Of a DNA stretch of 58,596 nt, positions 51,332 to 58,596 are shown piece after piece. The first letter of the stretch is position 1; every line of letters begins with the position of its first letter. This stretch comes from Bugula neritina (Eukaryota > Bryozoa > Gymnolaemata > Cheilostomatida > Bugulidae). The stretch spans positions 1 through 58,596 of the forward strand of contig CAXIUT010000243.1 of NCBI GenBank assembly GCA_964035545.1, read 5' to 3'. The translations under genes were made by a program, and so were the position numbers. Below the pieces are notes generated by a model that was not told the DNA's origin, did no database searches, and was given only the letters and a program-made list of their open reading frames with translations.

Positions 51332-54268
51332 ATGCAGGCACTATTATCTCTTCCCATTCAAGTTTCTTCAGATTAAGAGGATGAAGAAGCTCTTGCCCTC
51401 TTCAACAACTTACAAGCTTAAATGCCATCTCATTCTTAATAACTATAAAAAATACCCTCAGATCATGCTTAATAATCTGATTAACCTACTCCTCGCTTAA
51501 ACAGACTTTCTAAGCTGAAAAAAGAAAGCAAACAAGACAGAAAAAAGAAAAAAATTAAAGAAAAGAACAAAAGCAAGAAATCTAAACATAGGAATTTTCT
51601 TGAATCTCCTCTCCCTCGAAAGAAAATCAAAAGATAAGTCAGTACTAAAAGAAAAAGTTCTCTTAAAGAAGATAACTAAAATGAAAACAATGATAAAGGC
51701 TCCTCTTAATATAGTAGTTAGAGTGCTGATTTGAATAGTGAACTTAAAAATTTACATCCTGATTTTTCTAATAGTTAAGAAGCAAAAAGACCAAAAAATA
51801 GATTGATAAAATCAGCAAGAAAGAGTAAGATTCAAAAACGTGAAGGTTTTCTCTTAAAATAACTTGGAAATGACCCTTAAGTAGATTTTTCAAAACAAGA
51901 TGATAAGTCATATTCTGGAGATGTCAAGAGAAAAAGTTTAAAGAAAAAGAAGATAAAGTTACCAGTTCTAACAAATCAAGAAATAATGAATGAATTCAAG
52001 TAACATGGAGTTGTAGAATCTTAAGGTTAAGAATAAGGAAATATCAGATAATATGATAGAGGATTAGATATTCTCAACTCAATGAAAAGCAAATCAAAAA
52101 ATAGTATTAAAATTAATAACCGTCTTTTTGGAGATCTAGAAGCTGATTTGCAAAAATAAGAAGCTCAAGTAGAGATGCCTTAAAATTTTGAATTATAACT
52201 TAGACCTAAAAACTCAATCATGTCATCTCAAAGACATTCTTTTCTTTCTAAAGCTTAAAATATAAAGAAACAAAGAGGTTTATAGGCTGAAGTGAATATT
52301 GAATAGTTTGAGAAGAAAGCTGAGCAAAAGGCTAAATAATCAATGGCTAAAATGGTTTCTTCAATGGCAAGTCAAAATTTTCATGATGATTTAGAATTGT
52401 AGATAAAAGTTCCAACAATCGCAAGAGGTAAATCAGCAGATCTTATAAACAATACAGTCTATCTAAGAAAATTTATAGATAAAAAAGAACCTTAATAAAT
52501 TCAATAAAAAGTCCCTCTGAAACAAACTAAATCTTTTACTTTTATTCCTCAATCAAAAAAAGATATTAAATCTCGATAAGAACTATTTAAAGAAATACAA
52601 TAAGAAACAAGAATGAGAAGATCAAAATATATATCAAATGAACAGTTAAAAAATAGTTTTAAGAAGACAGATTTACAGTAGTTAGAAGATACTAGGAAAA
52701 GGTTAATTGAAAAAAGAAGAAAATAAGCTTTATCTGAAGATTAATAAGAAGATGAAGATTTTGGTGACTAAAAAATAGATTAATTGAATTAGATGTTACT
52801 GAAAGAAGAAATGATTTGTGGAGATATTGAAAAGGAATAAGAAGAAGAAGATAAATAGGAATAGCCAAAATAAAAAATTAATTCATAGTAACCTTTATCA
52901 TAGAAGCAAGGAAGTGAAGAAAAAGATTAAAATAAATAATAAGGTTAAAATAATGAAGAATAAAATATCTAAAATTAATAACTTAATGAGTATAACTAAA
53001 TATTAGATTATCAAGCTGATGTTTCTGATTAATAAGAACCAAATAATTAAGAAAATGAAAATGCTGAATAAGTGTAAGACGATTAAAATAACAGTATTTA
53101 ATAGCAAATTGAAGAAAGTCCATTATAAAATTAAAGCAAATAAGTTTTACCTGATGAATAAATAGATTAATAAAAGTAACAATAAAGAAGAGAACTTTAA
53201 GATGAAGGAATAATGATGAAAAGAAAAAGAAAAAATATCGATAGTTTTGAAAATGAATAGTAAAAACCAATAAAAAACAATGAATTTGAAATGAACAATG
53301 AATAATTTTAAAAATAAAAAGAATAAGTGATCAATGAAGAACTTCAATAACTTCAAAGATAAAGAATGGTTGAATAAAATGGCTAATAATTTAAAAATTT
53401 CAGAAAGCTGAGAAAGATAGCTCAAGTGATAGCAATTAAGAAGAAATAAAGATAAGCAGGTAGACAATTTGCTTCCCAATTTGTTGAAAATTAAGCTGAA
53501 TAAGGATCAGATAACGAAGAACATGATGATTTAGTTAAAAATATAGATGATTAGGCTGAAAACAAGCAATATGAAGGTTTAGATCTTGATGCAGATCTAG
53601 TTTAATTAATTGATAATGCAGTAGATATAAATGAAGAAAATGAACATGAAGCATTTAGAAAATATTTATAAGATGTTAGGATTAAAGATAAATAGGAGAT
53701 AAAAAAGATAGTAAGAGGATAATTTTGGAAAAAACATTAAGATCTTGAAATATAAATGGAATAAGATTAAAGAAATAGACAATAAAGAATGAACTAAGTT
53801 ATGGAATGGATGAAAAAAAGATAAGAATAGTAAGGTTAAGGTATCTACATGAAATCTCCTTAACATTCATAACATGATAGTGATTCTTAATACTAAGCTA
53901 AAAAGAAAGATAAAAAAGAAGAGTCTTAATCCTAAAGCGAATAAATTCCTCATTAGTAATAGATGGCAAAGCTAGCTAGATTTTTATAGGATACAATGCC
54001 TGTAGCAAAGAAAGAGAGTAGGCCAATAGTCTAATTAAATTTGATTCCTTTACCTGAAAACATAAAGAAGGCAAAGACAAAAGGTATCCAGAAGACAATA
54101 TCAATGTCGAAATTCGGTCGTAAAGAGATCACATAAGTCAATCATATAAATCTAAATAATGGTAGAAATACAAGTTCATTGGTAAATCAGATATTAAACA
54201 AAAATAATATAAAACAAAAGAAAATACCAAATACATATTTTAATAAGATGGCATCTAAAAAGAAATGA
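51332..54268 (+). CDS. CLSPN: Claspin/Mrc1-like replication checkpoint mediator
   Basis: An intronless frame of 978 codons, very rich in Glu written as TAA/TAG, so other codes break it into dozens of pieces. Residues 1-300 are basic and disordered; 430-620 are strongly acidic. The C-terminal core has the Mrc1/claspin pattern: GRQFASQFVENEAEEGSDNE, an acidic patch, LDADLVELIDNAVD, then FRKYLEDVRIKDKEEIKKIV, EDLEIEMEEDERNREERMNE, and KLARFLEDTMP. Claspin links stalled forks to checkpoint kinases and speeds replication. The match is by motif order rather than by a strict signature, so this is a family-level call. It lies 74 bp upstream of the chromodomain gene. Confidence 0.72.
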
Positions 54269-54342
54269 TATCTAATGACTAAATTTATCAATTCATTATT
54301 TTTATAATATTTATATCTTAGTATTAATTTTAAATAATATCG

Positions 54343-55202
54343 ATGAAAATCAATAAAAAGAGGAAAGTTTATTTAGTTGAAGATATTCTAGATATGAAAA
54401 TAAAAAGAGGTCAATAATAATGTTTAGTATGGTGGGAAGGATTTCCTAAATAATAAGCTACTTGGTAACCTATCTAAAATATGAAATTTAGAAATTAAAT
54501 GTTAGATAAATATAAATAACTCAAAAAAAATATCTTATTAAACATAATATTGAAGAAGATGTTGTTTCAGAATAAGAAATTATTTAATAAGAAATCGATT
54601 CTGAAGAATAAAATACACCTAATAATAAAATAATCAACTAAATCAAATTAAATAGTCAATCCAAAAATAGTTAAATAGTTAAAGGTACAGCATCATTAAC
54701 AAGAAGTGCAGTAAAATATTCAGCTAATAATTCAGATGAAGATAAATCAGTTAAATTAAATAATACTAATAAGTTATCGAATAATAAAGGTTTTCAACTT
54801 CATAAGTTGAGAGATAAAAGTCATAAAAACTCTTTTTTATATCAAACAATAAAACATAAATAACAATCAAGATAACAATCAGAAGATGAATAAAAAATGA
54901 TAAATAAAAAGAAAAAGCAAATATTTAAGAACTAAAAGACTTAATATGCAATTTTACGAGGTAAAAAGATATAACTGAATCCAGTTCGAGTAGATATAAC
55001 AATAAATCAAGGTAAAAGTTTACCTTTTCTCGATAGATAATTACTATAGATAAAGAGATCTTTTTAAATAAAAGGATAAAAAATGTATTAAGTTTCACTT
55101 GAATCAAATACAATAAGAGATAATGTAATACTTCATCATAGATATTTACAATTATTATGGCCTCGAAAATTATCTGATTATTTATAAAAAACTAAATAAT
55201 GA
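54343..55202 (+). CDS. Chromodomain protein (HP1/Polycomb-type reader)
   Basis: Residues ~9-58 are a chromodomain: VYLVEDILDMKIKRGQEECL, then VWWEGFPKEEATWEPIENM. The aromatic cage positions (Y, W, W) for methyl-lysine are present, and TAA codons supply the Glu of EEATWEPIE. After YKEL the frame must shift at an A8 run (54523-54530); one more A restores a Glu-rich frame (HNIEEDVVSEEE) that runs to the TGA at 55200-55202. Ciliates use chromodomain proteins in heterochromatin and DNA elimination, so such a role is possible. The frame stays open past the TGA (see next entry). Confidence 0.82.
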
Positions 55203-55226
55203 TATGATTACCCTATTTATAATTAA

Positions 55227-55415
55227 ATGAAATTTTACTATAGCAAAAGATTATTTTGGGGAACTCTTATCGGCATCTACTATGGATAAAAAAGACTACC
55301 TTTTCCCATACAATATATCCACAAATAAAATCAAATTGGTGACTTTAAATTGGATCTTTCTGTCATCAATTCAGTAATCAAAGATCTGATAAATCTCATG
55401 CCTAAATCAAAGTGA
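55227..55415 (+). CDS. Small ORF in frame behind the chromodomain gene
   Basis: 62 codons starting MKFYYSKRLFWGTLIGIYYG and ending VINSVIKDLINLMPKSK. It is in exactly the same frame as the chromodomain gene, 24 bp after its TGA, and the codons between the TGA and the ATG also look coding (YDYPIYNE). It may be the real C-terminus of that protein (reached by readthrough or after a base error) rather than a separate gene. No homology recognised. Confidence 0.45.
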
Positions 55416-55425
55416 TATGTCTAGC

Positions 55426-55451
55426 ATCTATCTATCTATCTACTATCTATC
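55426..55451. repeat. Short (ATCT)n microsatellite
   Basis: About six imperfect ATCT units between two convergent genes. A simple repeat, nothing more is seen. Confidence 0.8.
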
Positions 55452-55530
55452 GTAATTTTAATTATATGAAAATAAATAATTATCAAATGATGATGAATGA
55501 GTGAATAATAGCTAATTACAGACAATAATA

Positions 55531-58408
55531 TCACTGTGTATATTTGTCATTAAGTCTAACTAACCTCTCCCTATTCTTCTGTTAGATCAAATTAATGATA
55601 TTCGGGCAATTATCGTTCAAAAACTTAAAAGTATTCAGCAACTCCTTTTCCTCATCCATTTCAATATCTTTTTGCTGCTTTTCAAATTACTTGAACACCA
55701 TCAATTTCTTATAAGTCGATTCTTTTCTTTCTTTCTGATCGTTATCATTCGCTTGCGTAGTAATATTTCTTATATTATACCTTTCTGATGTATTTATAAC
55801 CAAACAGTTCATGATAGTTCCCAATAGCTAAATATTTTGGAAATAACTAAATAAAAATAAAATACTTCAAATATATTGACTTGCAAATCGCAGCAAATAG
55901 ATACTTTCGATCACCTCGCACAGAAAGTGTCTTTACTATATCCAAATTAGCTTATAACAAGTGGTCGAAATACTGTGGACTACACTGATTGATCTAAATA
56001 ACACAACATATACCAATTGAAGAGCATTAACAGTGTCATAGTAAATGATCATTTTACAAACAAACAATAAAGAAGCTTTTCTTCCTTGTATACTTTTATT
56101 TGATATAACTTATCCTCCCTTTACAGCTATATTCATATAACCACGTTTGTAAAACTACTAAAGCGATGTATGATTCATTATAGCCTCAATAAAACGATAG
56201 AACAATGAAATATGATCGATTTCTATTATTTTTGATAATATCTATTCAATGGCACCTTTGTCATCAGTTAATCGATCGGTATGTTTCGATATGAAGGAGA
56301 TAAGGAATTGAATATATGAACTCATAAGCGATTCACTCTATTACTTCCAATTTTATGGCATCAACAAAGAAACATAGATATTTTTGTACTATGAATTGAT
56401 GTTGTTTTATAGCTGCAAGAATATAGCAAGGATCTGTAAACAAAAATTAACCAAATCACTTTTTCTTCTTAATGATTACATAAAAAATTACATTATATCT
56501 TTCTATAAAGTTCCTCTATTTCCACTATTTATTCTAATCAAATGGAAAGTTATTACCCCAATCGTCTCAAACACAAAATGAACACTAGCAAAATCAAATA
56601 CCCCTGTTTTCTTCAACATCTCTCTAATAATTTAAATCTAGTATTTGAAAAACTAGTCATTACTACCTCCCAAAGATTTACTCAAATTATAAAACATCTT
56701 TGCTAAACTTTATTGCAAACTGTTCTATTTTACTGTTCCCTAGTATATCATCTTCAATATATCTACAGCTAAAGGTCTCAGTCTTTATTAGTTAAAATAT
56801 TGAACTAAATTTTTGAAAAGATGATAATCTCCATGTTTCATAATTATAAATCCATTTATAGTCAAATATATTACTTTCAGTAGTGATTTATTTTATGTCT
56901 TTATTGATGTGAAAAAGCTTAGAATAGAATTAAGTTATTATCTTGGTAAAAATATCCTGAAATAGAATAAAAATCTTAGAATAGTTGACACATGAATAGC
57001 ATTAAATTCACTTTCAATATTCTTATCTTTATTTTTTTATATCCAAATTACCATATTATAGATAGACTTCTTCACAATTTATTCATAAGTATATTGAATT
57101 ATGCTTTCTCTGACGAATAGTTGAGTGCAACCATCAACATCTCTGAATCCTTTGCTTGAACCGTCTATTGTTAAACTCAAAATCATGCATTAAGCTTGAA
57201 CATTTCCTTCCATTCCTTTGAAATTACTAAGCTGATTCTCAAGAAAAGGTTCAAAAGCAGTATAATGTCTACAGATAACTCTTAGAAGTTCAAGTGCTGC
57301 AGCTCTTCTAGTTTGAATATCAGTATTTCTAAAGTAGAAGTCAATATAGAGGTCAACTTCATCTTCAAATAGACTTATAAGATTCTTTGTTATGCCAATA
57401 TTCGGCACAATCAAGTTTTGAAAGAGATCGTTCATATGTTCTTGAAAGAAAACTTTCATATCAGGCCAAAGAATCAAACTTTTAAAAAACTTCAAACAAT
57501 TAAACACGATTGAGTCATACTAGGGGTCGTCTGAAGCTCCAGAACATAACTGCCATATTTCAGAACAAAAACCTTGAATTGATGTTTCAACATCTTCTTT
57601 ATATTTACTGGCATAAAGTAAAATAGCATCCAAAGCAGCTCCTTTACATTTGAATGTATTTTAATTAGTATTAGGAATATTCATCAACACTTTTTAGTAT
57701 ATTCATCCATTTGGGTAAACTATCTTCAAACTTAGGATGAAGATCTTGATAGTTCAAATTATAAAACACCTTCATGCAAACTTCAAGTATAACCACCTCA
57801 TCGATGTTATTTGGATTTAAAGTTACTCTCTAAAGCAAACCCGAAGTCAGTTAAAGAAGATAATCATGAACTTCATCACACACCATGATGATTTATTCAT
57901 ATAGGTCATCACTTCTACTCATATAAGTGTATTTATGTGAGATACTTTGGATAAGTTTAAGGACTGCTGTGGTACCACTGGGAACTTGAAGTACATAGGC
58001 TAGTAGATTACTTATAAGATCAGTCCAGTTTTTAGGAAATAGTACTTCAGTCAACCACACTATACCAGGTCTTAAAGTTTTTGATAGCTTTATTGGAAAA
58101 GATAAGTAAGCAAGAAGTGCTCCTTTTTTGATATCTCCAATACTTTGTTCATAATACCCCTTTTAAAACTCTTCAATATTCTAAATAACTAAAACAAGTA
58201 CTTTAAAGTATTAACACCATCGCTTGAATTCGATAGTAGCTCTTAGTTTGTTAGTTTACTGAGTGTTCACATTGTTAATATATTGTAGAAGAGTAATGGG
58301 ATAGAGGTTACTTTTGTTGAGGTGCTGCAGAAGGGCCTATCCCTACTTGATGGCTTGGTTGGTTCCCTGGGAAATAAGATAAAATGATCTATCGAGCTAT
58401 GACTCCAT
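55531..58408 (-). CDS. CSE1: Exportin-2 / CSE1 (importin-alpha re-export receptor)
   Basis: A HEAT-repeat karyopherin that returns importin-alpha to the cytoplasm with Ran-GTP. The N-terminus (TNQAIKEGEALLQHLNKSNL) has the importin-beta pattern. The diagnostic part is LIVPNIGITKNLISLFEDEVDLYI followed by NTDIQTRRAAALELLRVICR, which matches the CSE1 block '[30 protein letters not shown]'. The C-terminal region (57.1-55.5 kb) is helical but less conserved and ends in a charged tail (EKQQKDIEMDEEKELLNTF). Total about 950 residues, normal for CSE1. A few short introns are probable but were not placed. The start codon lies 119 bp from the right telomere. An upstream ATG in the same sequence context opens a five-codon uORF. 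Confidence 0.82.
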
Positions 58409-58527
58409 TTGTTTGCTTAAAGATTGAGAATTATATCAATTAGATGACTCCATTTAGTTAATTACTAATATTTACCGCTTAAAAATCAATCAATATCAAA
58501 TCATAATTATTAAGTTAACAAAATGAT

Positions 58528-58596
58528 GGGGTTGGGGTTGGGGTTGGGGTTGGGGTTGGGGTTGGGGTTGGGGTTGGGGTTGGGGATTGGGGTTGG
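58528..58596. repeat. Right telomere, (GGGGTT)n
   Basis: About eleven GGGGTT units in the correct orientation for a right end. One unit is GGGGATT (58582-58588), the only irregular unit in the three arrays. Confidence 0.98.

Noticed and set aside
1-58596. Tetrahymena/Paramecium code (TAA/TAG = Gln)
   Set aside because: Conserved alignments place glutamate, not glutamine, at these codons in several unrelated enzymes.
1-58596. tRNA, rRNA, CRISPR or transposase genes
   Set aside because: No cloverleaf, ribosomal core, regularly spaced repeats or transposase motifs were recognised by eye; a covariance-model search would be needed to exclude a tRNA.

Overview
This window is macronuclear DNA from a ciliate. 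It starts with a (CCCCAA)n telomere at 1-77 and ends with a (GGGGTT)n telomere at 58528-58596. Genes are packed with gaps of mostly 60-170 bp, introns are about 20 nt long, and TGA is the only stop codon that fits the genes. TAA and TAG are sense codons. At invariant positions of PurB, the ubiquitin E1, the V-ATPase a subunit and the HFM1 helicase they stand where the family has glutamate, not glutamine. That is the peritrich nuclear code (UAA/UAG = Glu), so a peritrich (Vorticella/Carchesium/Epistylis group) is the best guess. All translations here use that code. With the standard code almost every gene falls to pieces.

Left segment (1-27365). Every gene is on the minus strand. From left to right they are: a GPI ethanolamine-phosphate transferase (PIGO-like), an EamA/DMT transporter, V-ATPase subunit a, the meiotic helicase HFM1/MER3, an HGSNAT-like acyltransferase, an unknown helical protein, a giant ubiquitin-system gene, and an EB1-like calponin-homology protein. 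A second perfect (GGGGTT)12 array at 27291-27365 follows, only 68 bp from the start of that last gene. Segment 1-27365 therefore looks like a complete small macronuclear chromosome with two correctly oriented telomeres.

Right segment (27366-58596). It opens with a 5'-truncated bacterial-type PurB fused directly to the internal telomere array. Then come a 1,694-residue helical protein of unknown function, a coiled-coil protein, a very large lectin-like/Cys-rich membrane protein (minus), an acidic protein (minus), an MLL/trithorax-like PHD-bromodomain-SET methyltransferase, a legumain protease, two small coiled-coil proteins, a claspin/Mrc1-like checkpoint protein, a chromodomain protein with an in-frame continuation, and exportin-2/CSE1 (minus) beside the right telomere. 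The 27365/27366 junction is either a chimeric join of two chromosomes or a real interstitial telomere.

Main discovery. One uninterrupted 13,059-nt reading frame (12977-26035 minus, 4,352 codons, no intron) encodes a BIRC6/BRUCE-like E2 protein with a UBA-like segment and an active UBC domain. Without any stop codon it runs into a complete ubiquitin-activating enzyme E1 (both adenylation halves, catalytic cysteine and C-terminal UFD). In animals BIRC6 is charged by one dedicated E1, UBA6. Here E1 and E2 appear to be one polypeptide of about 500 kDa.

Limits: introns and starts were placed by eye. A few frame changes (HFM1 near 7.45 kb, V-ATPase near 5 kb, the methyltransferase near 43.7 kb) are not resolved to the base. 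No tRNA, rRNA, CRISPR array or transposon was recognised.
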